DNA from: Suilimivivens sp964402925
Lineage (GTDB): Bacteria > Bacillota > Clostridia > Lachnospirales > Lachnospiraceae
Direction: 5' to 3'
Assembly: GCA_964402925.1 (NCBI GenBank)
Contig: CAYOED010000001.1
Coordinates: 75,019-139,018 of the forward strand
Length of the DNA stretch: 64,000 bases
Positions 8,264 through 17,050 of this stretch are shown here, piece after piece. Each line of letters opens with the position of its first letter. The stretch's first letter is position 1. The position numbers were made by a program, and so were the translations under genes. A model generated the notes under the pieces. The model made no database searches. It was not told where the DNA came from and worked only from the letters and a program-made list of their open reading frames with translations.

Positions 8264-10513
8264 TTGGAAACAGTCACGGGTTATGTGGATCACATCATCT
8301 ATCAGAATAAGGAAAACGGCTATGCGGTCCTGTCACTGACGACGGATGGGGATGAACTGGTCTGTGTCGGAAATTTCCAGTCTGTAGAGGCGGGAGAGAC
8401 TTTAAAGTTGAAGGGAAGCTTTGTTGAGCATCCTTTATATGGGCACCAGCTTAAAGTGGAGAGCTTTGAAGTGACAGCACCTGATGATGTGGTCAGTATG
8501 GAGCGTTACCTGGGATCGGGGGCAATCAAAGGCATTGGCGAGGCAATGGCGGCAAGGATTGTCAAAAAGTTTGGGAAGGATACCTTCCGGGTGATGGAAG
8601 ATGAGCCGGAACGCCTTGCTGAGGTGAAAGGAATCAGTGAGCGGAAAGCACAGGAAATTGCTTTGCAGATGACAGAAAAAAAGGATATGCGAGAGGCATT
8701 TGTCTTTTTGCAAAAATATGGCATATCCAATACTCTTTCAGTTAAAATCTATAATCAGTATGGAATGAATCTGTATGGAATCATGAGGGAAAATCCTTAT
8801 AAGCTGGCGGAAGATATTGAAGGAGTGGGATTTAAGATTGCCGATGAAATCGCCGGCAGAATAGGTATTCATACCGATTCTGACTATCGTATTCGGAGCG
8901 GTATACTATACACACTGCTGCAGGCAACGGGAGAAGGGCATCTTTATCTTCCGGCAGATCTGCTGAAAGAGCGCGCGGCGGAGCTTCTAAAGCTTTCACC
9001 GGAGGTGGTCGATCCCCAGCTTGCAAATCTTGCCATGGATAAAAAAATTGTGGTAAAGCTGAAAAGGGAAGAAAAGAGGGTCTATGTATCGTCTTATTAT
9101 TATGCAGAACTAAGCTGTGCCAGAATGCTTCATGATCTTAATGTGAGTATGACGGAAGATTTGCTTCCGTCGGAGGAAAAGAAAGTGAAAACACTTTTGC
9201 ATGCCATGGAAGAGGAGCAGGGATTAGAACTGGATGAACTGCAAAGACAGGCTGTGCTTCAAAGCGTGAAATCAGGTCTTATGATTTTGTCGGGAGGTCC
9301 GGGAACGGGAAAAACCACCACGATCAATACCATTATCCGGTATTTTGAAGTGGAAGGGATGGACATTCTTTTGGCAGCGCCCACGGGAAGGGCGGCAAAA
9401 CGAATGACTGAGGCAACCGGATATGAAGCCCGAACTATCCACAGGCTTCTGGAAATCAACGGAGGAATGGCGGAGGATGGAAAGCAGACACAGTTTGAAC
9501 GAAATGAAGAAAATCCCCTGGAGGCAGATGTAATCATTATTGATGAAATGTCTATGGTGGATATACATTTGTTCAAAGCCCTCCTTGCCGCTGTCAGTGT
9601 GGGAACGAGGCTGATCATGGTGGGTGATGTGGATCAGCTGCCCAGCGTGGGACCGGGGCAGGTTTTACAGGATTTGATAGACAGCGGAGCTTTTCCGGTG
9701 GTTATTCTGAAAAGAATTTTCAGGCAGGCGGGTGAGAGCGATATCGTCGTTAATGCACACAAAATAAATCGCGGGGAAAACATTGAATTAAATAATAAGA
9801 GCCGGGACTTTTTCTTTTTAGAGAGAGGGGATGTGAACGTAATTTATAAGCATATGATCCAGTTGATCAGGGAAAAACTGCCTCCTTATGTGGATGCCGG
9901 ACCTTATGACATTCAGGTGCTCACACCTATGAGGAAAGGGAATCTCGGAGTAGAGGTTCTAAATGGTATTCTTCAAAAATATCTGAATCCGCCATCCCCC
10001 GCCAAAAAGGAATATGCATCGGGTGAAAGATTGTTCAGAGTCGGGGATAAGGTGATGCAGATAAAAAATAATTATCAGATTTCATGGGAAATTGTGAGCA
10101 GATACGGCATACCTATAGATAAGGGGATGGGAGTCTTTAATGGAGACATGGGTATCATACGGGAAATTGATGAATCTGCCCAGCTCCTTACGGTAGAGTA
10201 TGATGAACATAAAAGAATTGAATACCCTTTTACCGGACTGGATGAAATTGAACTTGCTTATGCTGTGACAATTCATAAATCACAAGGGAGCGAGTATCCG
10301 GCGGTCATCCTTCCGCTTTTATCCGGTCCGCGGATGCTTTTTAACAGGAACCTTTTGTATACCGCGGTAACTCGTGCCAGAAAGTGTGTGACGATTCTGG
10401 GCAGCAGACAGATGATACATGAGATGATCCAAAATGAAAAACAGCATAAGCGCTACACAAGCTTGTGCGATAGAATCAAGGAAATTGAAAATAGGGAGGT
10501 TCAATGGCAGTAG
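8264..10513 (+). CDS. recD2: ATP-dependent DNA helicase RecD2
   Basis: Superfamily 1B 5'-3' helicase of the RecD-like family found in bacteria without RecBCD; linked to fork processing and recombination. N-terminal OB-like region (ETVTGYVDHIIYQNKENGYAVL), tandem helix-hairpin-helix segments (residues about 85-190, for example GIGEAMAARIVKKFG), Walker A GGPGTGKTT near residue 345, DEMSM motif II, and C-terminal AYAVTIHKSQGSEYP/TAVTRA motifs. The start is TTG 8264 because GGGAGGA (8249-8255) is spaced 8 bases from it; the TTG at 8219 sits inside the upstream terminator. About 749 residues, normal. The end overlaps comFC by 10 bases, so the two are translationally coupled. Confidence 0.95.
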   Translation: METVTGYVDHIIYQNKENGYAVLSLTTDGDELVCVGNFQSVEAGETLKLKGSFVEHPLYGHQLKVESFEVTAPDDVVSMERYLGSGAIKGIGEAMAARIVKKFGKDTFRVMEDEPERLAEVKGISERKAQEIALQMTEKKDMREAFVFLQKYGISNTLSVKIYNQYGMNLYGIMRENPYKLAEDIEGVGFKIADEIAGRIGIHTDSDYRIRSGILYTLLQATGEGHLYLPADLLKERAAELLKLSPEVVDPQLANLAMDKKIVVKLKREEKRVYVSSYYYAELSCARMLHDLNVSMTEDLLPSEEKKVKTLLHAMEEEQGLELDELQRQAVLQSVKSGLMILSGGPGTGKTTTINTIIRYFEVEGMDILLAAPTGRAAKRMTEATGYEARTIHRLLEINGGMAEDGKQTQFERNEENPLEADVIIIDEMSMVDIHLFKALLAAVSVGTRLIMVGDVDQLPSVGPGQVLQDLIDSGAFPVVILKRIFRQAGESDIVVNAHKINRGENIELNNKSRDFFFLERGDVNVIYKHMIQLIREKLPPYVDAGPYDIQVLTPMRKGNLGVEVLNGILQKYLNPPSPAKKEYASGERLFRVGDKVMQIKNNYQISWEIVSRYGIPIDKGMGVFNGDMGIIREIDESAQLLTVEYDEHKRIEYPFTGLDEIELAYAVTIHKSQGSEYPAVILPLLSGPRMLFNRNLLYTAVTRARKCVTILGSRQMIHEMIQNEKQHKRYTSLCDRIKEIENREVQWQ

Positions 10514-11214
10514 GGAGAAAAATACTGGATATACTGTTTCCCAGACGGTGCGTGATATGTGATGAGATTACAGATCAGATGGGAGAAGCTGTGTGCAGAA
10601 AATGCAGAGACAGGATTTTATACATTAAGGAACCCTGTTGCATGAAGTGTGGTAAACAGCTGAGAAAGGGAGAACAGGAATATTGTGAGGATTGTGAAAG
10701 AAATTCACATTTGTATATACAAGGGAAGGCTCTGTATGACTATGGAAGTATGGCGGATTCCATATTTCGCTTTAAATATGCCGGGAGAATGGAATATGCA
10801 GATTTCTATGGAAAGGAATTGTACAAAAAGGAGGCAAGGTGGTTGTCTTTGATACGGCCTGATGCACTGGTACCTGTTCCGGCACATCCATCCAGAAAAA
10901 GAAAGCGAGGATATAACCAGGCGGAGCTGGTTGCAAAGCATCTTTCAAGGCTTTCCGGGATTCCTGTAAATAATTCCCTGATCTGCAGAACGAAGCGAAC
11001 ACAGCCCTTGAAGAACTTAAGCCACGCAGAAAGGCAAAATAATTTGAAAAAGGCTTTTAAAATCCTGCGAAATGATGTAAAATTAAGTACGATTGTTATT
11101 ATAGACGATATATACACTACGGGAAGTACAATCGACTCGATGTCAGAAGTCCTGCAGGGGGCAGGTATCCGGAAGGTTTACTTTATGACATTGACGATTG
11201 GAAGAGGAATTTAA
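10504..11214 (+). CDS. comFC: ComF family protein (ComFC-like phosphoribosyltransferase)
   Basis: Related to ComFC/GntX. N-terminal Cys-rich zinc-ribbon (CVICDE...CRKCRD...CMKCGKQL...YCEDC, residues about 16-60) and a C-terminal type I phosphoribosyltransferase fold with the PRPP-binding loop VIIDDIYTTGST (near residue 197) and the family motif RKRGYNQAELVA. ComFC is needed for natural transformation in B. subtilis, but orthologs also occur in bacteria not known to be transformable. Overlaps recD2 by 10 bases and is followed by a YvyF-like gene, the same pairing as comFC-yvyF in B. subtilis. Confidence 0.9.
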   Translation: MAVGRKILDILFPRRCVICDEITDQMGEAVCRKCRDRILYIKEPCCMKCGKQLRKGEQEYCEDCERNSHLYIQGKALYDYGSMADSIFRFKYAGRMEYADFYGKELYKKEARWLSLIRPDALVPVPAHPSRKRKRGYNQAELVAKHLSRLSGIPVNNSLICRTKRTQPLKNLSHAERQNNLKKAFKILRNDVKLSTIVIIDDIYTTGSTIDSMSEVLQGAGIRKVYFMTLTIGRGI

Positions 11215-11245
11215 AATTAAAGCATAAATACAGGAGGCAGGGGTT

Positions 11246-11656
11246 ATGAATGTACGCAATTGTAGAAAGTGCGGCAGAGTATTTAACTATGTTATGGGAC
11301 CGATTGTCTGCCCGCGCTGCAGGGAAGATCTGGAAGGGAAATTTCAGGAAGTAAAGAAATATGTTCAGGATCATGCAGGAGCAGACATCTCGGAGGTTTC
11401 CGCAGAGTGTGATGTGGAACCGCAGCAGATCCGTCAGTGGATCCGGGAAGAACGTCTTCAGTTTGCAGATGATTCACCGATCAGACTGCCTTGCGAAAAC
11501 TGCGGTGCTATGATTAAATCGGGACGTTTCTGTGAAAATTGTAAAAGAGAGATGACAAGTGAATTTAATCATGCAATAGGCAGGGATAAACCGAAAGTAG
11601 CCGAGAGCAAACCGGCTCCGAAAAAGAGCGAACGCGATAAGATGCGTTTCCTTTAA
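11246..11656 (+). CDS. YvyF/TIGR03826-type flagellar operon protein
   Basis: 136 residues. N-terminal zinc-binding Cys pairs (NCRKCGRVF and CPRCRED), a helix-turn-helix-like middle (VSAECDVEPQQIRQWIREERLQF), and a second Cys cluster (CENCGAMI...GRFCENCKREM). This pattern and the position next to comFC match the YvyF family, found near flgM-flgK in flagellated Firmicutes; the function is thought regulatory but is not established. CAGGAGGCAGGGG precedes ATG 11246. The tail is basic and proline-rich. Confidence 0.85.
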   Translation: MNVRNCRKCGRVFNYVMGPIVCPRCREDLEGKFQEVKKYVQDHAGADISEVSAECDVEPQQIRQWIREERLQFADDSPIRLPCENCGAMIKSGRFCENCKREMTSEFNHAIGRDKPKVAESKPAPKKSERDKMRFL

Positions 11657-11715
11657 TTACAGAAACAGATTCTGGTGTGCGTATGTACGCCATGGCTGTT
11701 GGAAGGTACAAAGTT

Positions 11716-12102
11716 ATGATAAATGAAGATAAGGTCATCCTTATGACCAAACTGGCATCTTATGAATCCAATGAAGGAAAAAAGAACATGTCAATCGTCA
11801 ATTATTTTAGAGGCGATTATATTGGATTTCAGGTTTTAAAGTCAGTGATTGCTGCTACGATTTCTTTTTTTGCATTGTTTGCGGTTTATGCCTTTTATAA
11901 TTTTGAGCAGTTGATGCAGGATGTTTACAAAATGGATCTGCTGGAGTATGGTAAAAGCATCGTTATTCTGTATTTATGTACAGTAGGAGCTTATGGAGTC
12001 ATTTCCTATATTCTGTACAGCACCAGATACAGTAAAGCGAAGAGAAGCCTGAAGCACTATTATAACAATCTAAGAAAATTATCTAGCATGTATGATAAAT
12101 AA
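11716..12102 (+). CDS. Small membrane protein of unknown function
   Basis: About 128 residues starting MINEDKVILMTKLASYE. ATG 11716 is chosen because GGAAGG (11701-11706) is 9 bases upstream; the frame is open further 5' but without a ribosome site. Two strong hydrophobic segments (VIAATISFFALFAVYAF and IVILYLCTVGAYGVISYILY) separated by a short charged loop, and a basic C-terminal tail (KAKRSLKHYYNNLRKL). Not recognised. The next membrane gene begins only about 13 bases later, so the pair may act together; the setting between flagellar and cell-envelope genes gives no firm function. Confidence 0.75.
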   Translation: MINEDKVILMTKLASYESNEGKKNMSIVNYFRGDYIGFQVLKSVIAATISFFALFAVYAFYNFEQLMQDVYKMDLLEYGKSIVILYLCTVGAYGVISYILYSTRYSKAKRSLKHYYNNLRKLSSMYDK

Positions 12103-12115
12103 TGAGGAAGACCAT

Positions 12116-13075
12116 ATGACAACCTTACTTGTTGCAAAACAGTACGTTAAAAATTTTATTAGTAAATACGAAGTTTATTTAAAACCGTTGATGAAGCTTG
12201 TTTTAGCGCTTGCGGCACTGATGATGATCAATGCAAAAATTGGCTTCATGCACAGGATTGACAACATATCTGTGGTGCTTATATTAGCGCTGATGTGCTC
12301 CTTTATGCCGACGAACTTTATTATTTTTGTGTCGGCTGCATTTACGGTTCTTCATTTGTATTCGTTGTCGCTGGAATGCGCAGCTGTTTCACTGGTACTT
12401 TTTTTGGTGATGTTCCTGCTCTATTTCAGATTTTCTCCAAAGGATACGCTGGTGGTTTTATTTACGCCCATGTGTTTTATCCTTAAGGTTCCATATGTGA
12501 TGCCCCTTGCCATGGGGCTCTTAGGAACACCTGCCAGCGCTGTTTCTGTGGGATGCGGCGTTATGGTAAGCTATATGATCAGCTATATTGCTGACAGTGC
12601 GACGGCGCTTTCCGCTTTGGACACGGAGGATATAGCAACGAGATTCAGATTCGTCATTGATGGATTCATTGACAACAAACAGATGGTACTCACCATTGCT
12701 GCTTTTGCGGTTACCATTATTCTTGTTTATGTGGTTAAGAGAATGGCAATCGAGCATGCATGGACGATTGCCATTATTGCCGGCTCAATAGTGGATGTGA
12801 TGATTTTATTGGTCGGCGATTTAATGTTCGACACAAATGTATCGATTGTCGGAATCATCATAGGAACTGTGTTTTCTGTGTTAATTGCAGAAGTGGTTGA
12901 GTTTTTTGCCTTTCATTTGGATTATAGCCGGACAGAAAAAGTTCAGTTCGAGGATGATGAATATTATTACTACGTAAAGGCTGTACCTAAAATTACAGTC
13001 GCTACGCCATCTAAAACGGTTAAAAGAATTAACACTTCCAAAAAGAGATATTCCGGCGGTCAATCTAGAAAATAA
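12116..13075 (+). CDS. Polytopic membrane protein of unknown function
   Basis: About 319 residues with roughly eight to ten hydrophobic segments from residue 25 to 270, then a basic cytoplasmic-type tail (AVPKITVATPSKTVKRINTSKK). ATG 12116 follows GAGGAAG by 6 bases; an in-frame ATG at 12092 overlaps the previous gene and has no ribosome site. Not recognised as a transporter family. It lies directly upstream of cdaA (16 bases), so it is likely in the cyclic-di-AMP/cell-wall transcription unit, but a role there is only inference. Confidence 0.8.
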   Translation: MTTLLVAKQYVKNFISKYEVYLKPLMKLVLALAALMMINAKIGFMHRIDNISVVLILALMCSFMPTNFIIFVSAAFTVLHLYSLSLECAAVSLVLFLVMFLLYFRFSPKDTLVVLFTPMCFILKVPYVMPLAMGLLGTPASAVSVGCGVMVSYMISYIADSATALSALDTEDIATRFRFVIDGFIDNKQMVLTIAAFAVTIILVYVVKRMAIEHAWTIAIIAGSIVDVMILLVGDLMFDTNVSIVGIIIGTVFSVLIAEVVEFFAFHLDYSRTEKVQFEDDEYYYYVKAVPKITVATPSKTVKRINTSKKRYSGGQSRK

Positions 13076-13091
13076 ATTAGAGGAATAACTA

Positions 13092-13961
13092 ATGTCACGT
13101 GGATTAGAACTTGTGGAAACATACCTGTCGCGGGTATCAGGAATCAGATGGACTGATATTGTGGAGATTATCATTATCTCCTTTCTGCTGTACCATATAT
13201 TGGTATGGATTAAAAATACAAAGGCATGGTCGTTGCTCAAGGGCATTCTCGTAATTGCAGTTTTTATATTGATTGCCGCATATTTTGAAATGAACACGAT
13301 TCTCTGGATTGTGGAGAATATGTTTGGTGTAGCGGTGACAGCGGTGGTGGTAATCCTGCAGCCGGAGCTTCGAAAGGCAGTGGAGGAACTTGGAAGAAAG
13401 AACATTATCAGTGCCATTATTCCTTTTGAACTGGGAAGAACCTTAGAGGAAGGCAGATTTTCAGATAAGACAATTAATGAGATAGCAAAGGCATGTGTAG
13501 AGATGGGCAAGGTGAAAACCGGTGCCCTTATTGTCGTGGAACAGAATCAGCCGCTTACAGAATACGAAAGAACTGGAATTGATGTAGACGGTATTGTTAC
13601 CAGCCAGCTGCTCATCAATATATTTGAACATAATACTCCTCTGCATGACGGTGCAGTCATTGTCAGAGGGAACAGAATCGTATCGGCCACCTGTTATCTG
13701 CCGCTGTCAGATAATATGCGTCTGAGCAAGGACTTGGGAACCAGGCACAGGGCCGGTGTGGGAATTTCGGAGGTGACAGATTCTCTTACCGTCATTGTTT
13801 CTGAAGAGACAGGAAAAATAAGTGTGGCTTATGGCGGAAATCTGGAACGCAGTTTAAATGGTGATACCCTGAAGGAGAAGCTCAGAACAATACAGAATAA
13901 GCCGGAGGAAGAGACCCGGAAGAGAATTCTGTGGAAGGGACGGTCTAAAGGTGAAAAATAA
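13092..13961 (+). CDS. cdaA: Diadenylate cyclase CdaA
   Basis: Makes cyclic di-AMP from two ATP at the inner face of the membrane; c-di-AMP controls potassium/osmolyte transport and wall homeostasis. Three N-terminal hydrophobic segments (residues about 15-80) are followed by a DisA_N/DAC domain with the catalytic LHDGAVIV near residue 184 and the GTRHRAG motif near residue 217. 289 residues, usual for CdaA. The 3' end overlaps ybbR by 11 bases and glmM follows, the conserved cdaA-cdaR-glmM module in which CdaR and GlmM regulate the cyclase. Confidence 0.96.
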   Translation: MSRGLELVETYLSRVSGIRWTDIVEIIIISFLLYHILVWIKNTKAWSLLKGILVIAVFILIAAYFEMNTILWIVENMFGVAVTAVVVILQPELRKAVEELGRKNIISAIIPFELGRTLEEGRFSDKTINEIAKACVEMGKVKTGALIVVEQNQPLTEYERTGIDVDGIVTSQLLINIFEHNTPLHDGAVIVRGNRIVSATCYLPLSDNMRLSKDLGTRHRAGVGISEVTDSLTVIVSEETGKISVAYGGNLERSLNGDTLKEKLRTIQNKPEEETRKRILWKGRSKGEK

Positions 13962-15237
13962 GCTGACGAAAAATATAGGTTTGAAGCTGGGATCTGTTTT
14001 TTTGGCAATCGTTTTATGGCTTGTGGTTACCAGCGTCAATGACCCAATACAAGGTCTTCCTTATAATAATATACCGGTGGAACTCTTAAATGTGGAACTG
14101 ATCACTGATTCCGGTCAGGTGTATGAAGTCCTGGACGGCAGCGATACAATCAGCAGTGTTATGGTCAGGGCTCCCCGTTCTGTTCATAATGAGTTAAAAG
14201 AAGAAAATATAATTGCAACGGCAGATGTCAGAGAATTGAGCAGTCTTGACACAATTTCAATTAAACTGTCGACAAATATATATCCAGGGGAGATAACCAG
14301 TATGACCCCCAGTACGGATACGGTTAAGCTCAATATAGAAGATAAGAGAAGCAAAGCGCTGACACTTAAGGCATCTACATCAGGCAAGCTGGAGGAGGGA
14401 TATCTGATAGGCGAAGTGACAACGGACCAGAACTTGGTCAGGATTTCCGGTCCCCAATCGATTATCGATCAGGTGGTGCGCGCCTCTGCTGATGTAAACG
14501 TCAGCGGAATGACCAGTGATATCGTGACGAATGCAGAAATTAAATTGTATGATGCAGATGACAATGAGATCCTCAATCCCAATATAACCCAGAACATTAA
14601 AACGGTGGGGGTAAAGGTAAGTATTTTGCAGAAGGCTTCCGTTCCTGTTAATCTGAGCGTTACCGGGCAGCCAGCACCGGGATTCAGGGCAACCGGCGAA
14701 ATTGACGGTAATGGCAGCATCATTGAAATAGCAGGAAAATCTAATGTAATCAGGGGAGTCTCGGCCATTGAAGTACCTGCTGAGGTATTGGATATTACGG
14801 ATCAGACAGAGGACTATGTGACGGATATAGATGTCCGTGAATATTTGCCGGACAATATCCTTCTGGCAAACGCCGCAGACGCCATAAAAACCATTACTGT
14901 CTATATTGAACCTGAAGTGTCCAAGAAACTGGAAATTAGAGAGGAAAGGGTCAGAGTGACCAATGTTCCTTATGGATATAATGCAAGTATTTCGGGACTG
15001 GAGGAAAGCTTTGTGATAGATGTAATCGGACTTTCCAGGGATGTAGCCGGATTACAGGCAAACAGCATATCGGGTGTGATAGATATTCAAAAGTGGATGC
15101 AGCAGGAGGGAATGGAAGAGGCAGAACCGGGTTATTATAGGGTGGAGGTTGACTTTGGACTGCCGGATGAAGTGACTTTGCTAGAGCCTGTAAGCGTATC
15201 ACTGCATATTTCAGAGAAAGAAGTAGAGGAAGAATAG
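13951..15237 (+). CDS. cdaR: YbbR-domain protein CdaR, regulator of CdaA
   Basis: One N-terminal membrane segment (LGSVFLAIVLWLVVTSV, residues about 12-28) followed by extracytoplasmic beta-rich YbbR repeats (about four across residues 40-420). CdaR binds and modulates CdaA. GTG 13951 overlaps the end of cdaA by 11 bases and a GGTCTAAAGG-like ribosome site lies inside the cdaA end. 428 residues, within the family range. Upstream of glmM as in other Firmicutes. Confidence 0.93.
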   Translation: MKNKLTKNIGLKLGSVFLAIVLWLVVTSVNDPIQGLPYNNIPVELLNVELITDSGQVYEVLDGSDTISSVMVRAPRSVHNELKEENIIATADVRELSSLDTISIKLSTNIYPGEITSMTPSTDTVKLNIEDKRSKALTLKASTSGKLEEGYLIGEVTTDQNLVRISGPQSIIDQVVRASADVNVSGMTSDIVTNAEIKLYDADDNEILNPNITQNIKTVGVKVSILQKASVPVNLSVTGQPAPGFRATGEIDGNGSIIEIAGKSNVIRGVSAIEVPAEVLDITDQTEDYVTDIDVREYLPDNILLANAADAIKTITVYIEPEVSKKLEIREERVRVTNVPYGYNASISGLEESFVIDVIGLSRDVAGLQANSISGVIDIQKWMQQEGMEEAEPGYYRVEVDFGLPDEVTLLEPVSVSLHISEKEVEEE

Positions 15238-15256
15238 GAAAGGATTAGGTATAAAG

Positions 15257-16606
15257 ATGGGAAGATTATTTGGTACAGATGGCGTAAGAGGAGTGGCAAA
15301 TGATGAATTAACTCCGCTTCTCGCCATGCAGCTTGGGCAGGCAGGTGCATATGTTCTTACAAAAGAAAATATGCATAAGCCCACAATCATGGTAGGATGT
15401 GATACCAGGATTTCAGGAGATATGCTTGCCAATGCACTTATGGCGGGAATCTGTTCAGTGGGAGCAAATGCCGTTTATGTAGGTGTGATTCCAACTCCCG
15501 CGGTGGCATATCTTACCAGAAAGTATAAAGTAGATGCAGGTGTTGTCATCTCTGCTTCCCATAATCCGGTCGAGTTTAACGGCATCAAGTTTTTTGACGG
15601 CAACGGCTACAAGCTGCCGGATGCTTTGGAAGATGAAATAGAAGCAATTATCAAAAGTGATATGAATGGAATTAAGTTTCCCATTGGATCAAATGTAGGA
15701 AAAATCAAGTACCGTACAGATGCAAGAGAAGAGTATATTAATCATTCGATTCAGGCAGTCAACATTGATCTGAGCGGTCTTAAAATTGTTGTAGACTGTG
15801 CAGAGGGAGCATCATACTATACCTCTGTTGAAGCTCTTAAGGAACTTGGCGGAAATATTGTAGCAATACACAATATGCCGGATGGTACCAATATTAATGC
15901 AAACTGCGGTTCCACTCACATGGAAGAATTGAAGGCAAGGGTGGTTTATGAAAAGGCAAATGTGGGTCTTGCTTTTGACGGAGATGCCGACAGACTGCTT
16001 GCTGTCGACGAACAGGGAAATGTTGTAGACGGTGACCAGATTATGGCTATTGTGGGAAACCACATGAAGGAAAACGGCGAATTGACGAACGATACAATTG
16101 TGGCTACCGTTATGAGTAACCTGGGCTTTTTCTTGATGGCAGAAAAGAACGGAATTAAGATGGAACAGACGAAGGTGGGCGACAGGTATGTCCTCGAAAG
16201 AATGAGAGAGATTGATGCCAGCCTTGGCGGAGAGCAATCCGGTCATATTATTTTCCTGAAAGAGAATACCACTGGTGACGGACTTTTGAGTGCCCTTCAC
16301 CTTTTAAAGGTTATGGTCGAAACTGGTAAGCCCTTATCGGAACTTGCAACCATTATGGAAGTGCTTCCCCAGGCGCTTATCAATGCAAAAGTGCCGAATC
16401 ATAAAAAAGAAAGATACATGGAATATCCTGAAATTGCAGATGCAATTGATAAGTTGACTGATAAATTTGCAGGTGAGGGAAGAGTTTTGATTCGTCCTTC
16501 CGGAACAGAACCCCTTGTACGTGTTATGATAGAGGGAAAGGATCAGAAAATGATAGAGGAAGATGCAAGGCAGTTGGCTGAACTGATTCAGAACATTATG
16601 CTATAG
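15257..16606 (+). CDS. glmM: Phosphoglucosamine mutase
   Basis: Converts glucosamine-6-phosphate to glucosamine-1-phosphate for UDP-GlcNAc and peptidoglycan synthesis. Starts GRLFGTDGVRGVAN; active-site phosphoserine loop SASHNP near residue 100; metal-binding DGDADR near residue 242; C-terminal phosphate-binding RPSGTEPLVRVM. 449 residues, full length. Third gene of the cdaA-cdaR-glmM module, 19 bases after cdaR. Confidence 0.97.
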   Translation: MGRLFGTDGVRGVANDELTPLLAMQLGQAGAYVLTKENMHKPTIMVGCDTRISGDMLANALMAGICSVGANAVYVGVIPTPAVAYLTRKYKVDAGVVISASHNPVEFNGIKFFDGNGYKLPDALEDEIEAIIKSDMNGIKFPIGSNVGKIKYRTDAREEYINHSIQAVNIDLSGLKIVVDCAEGASYYTSVEALKELGGNIVAIHNMPDGTNINANCGSTHMEELKARVVYEKANVGLAFDGDADRLLAVDEQGNVVDGDQIMAIVGNHMKENGELTNDTIVATVMSNLGFFLMAEKNGIKMEQTKVGDRYVLERMREIDASLGGEQSGHIIFLKENTTGDGLLSALHLLKVMVETGKPLSELATIMEVLPQALINAKVPNHKKERYMEYPEIADAIDKLTDKFAGEGRVLIRPSGTEPLVRVMIEGKDQKMIEEDARQLAELIQNIML

Positions 16607-16617
16607 ATAACTGGTAC

Positions 16618-16646
16618 TTGAGAAAGCGCCCGAAAGATGTTATAGT
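16618..16646 (+). promoter_or_regulatory. Probable sigma-A promoter for the HPr gene
   Basis: TTGAGA (16618-16623), 17-base spacer, TATAGT (16641-16646), about 60 bases before the HPr start, immediately after glmM. Confidence 0.6.
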
Positions 16647-16704
16647 AGTATAAGAATAATTTCGACGAGGTATTTAGGCAGACAGAAAATTGGAGGGAAG
16701 CAAT

Positions 16705-16968
16705 ATGGTAAGCCAAAAGGTGGTCATTAAGAACCCAACAGGTCTTCACTTAAGACCAGCCGGCATCTTGTGTAAAGAGGCAATGCGGTTTAAGTCATTA
16801 ATCACTTTTACATTTAAGGATAATACTGCAAATGCAAAGAGCGTATTGAGCGTATTGGGTGCTTGTGTCAAATGCGGTGATGAGATTGAATTTATCTGCG
16901 AGGGAGAAGATGAGGTTGAGGCACTTCAAACTCTGGTAAAGGCGATTGAAAATGGTTTGGGTGAATAA
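16705..16968 (+). CDS. HPr family phosphocarrier protein
   Basis: 87-residue PTS phosphocarrier. The active-site histidine lies in PTGLHLRPAG (about His14/15), and the regulatory serine region reads NAKSVLSVLGACVKCGDEI, so the Ser46-equivalent is kept although the usual ILGVMSLG is changed to VLSVLGACV. ATG 16705 follows GGAGGGAAG; an in-frame TTG at 16690 is within the ribosome site. Because the Ser46 surroundings differ from standard HPr, it might be a Crh-like or specialised paralog. Monocistronic: own promoter and a terminator before leuA. Confidence 0.9.
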   Translation: MVSQKVVIKNPTGLHLRPAGILCKEAMRFKSLITFTFKDNTANAKSVLSVLGACVKCGDEIEFICEGEDEVEALQTLVKAIENGLGE

Positions 16969-16999
16969 ACCTGTAAAGCAAGAAGATTATATGTAAATC

Positions 17000-17033
17000 A
17001 AGCCGGTCTGTTTAATCTGGATCGGCTTTCTAT
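17000..17033 (+). terminator. Weak intrinsic terminator after HPr
   Basis: AAGCCGGTC (17000-17008) pairs with GATCGGCTT (17020-17028) with one G:T pair, then TCTATTGT. The short T-run makes it a weak terminator, and read-through into leuA is possible. Confidence 0.5.
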
Positions 17034-17050
17034 TGTATGGAGGACAGAAT

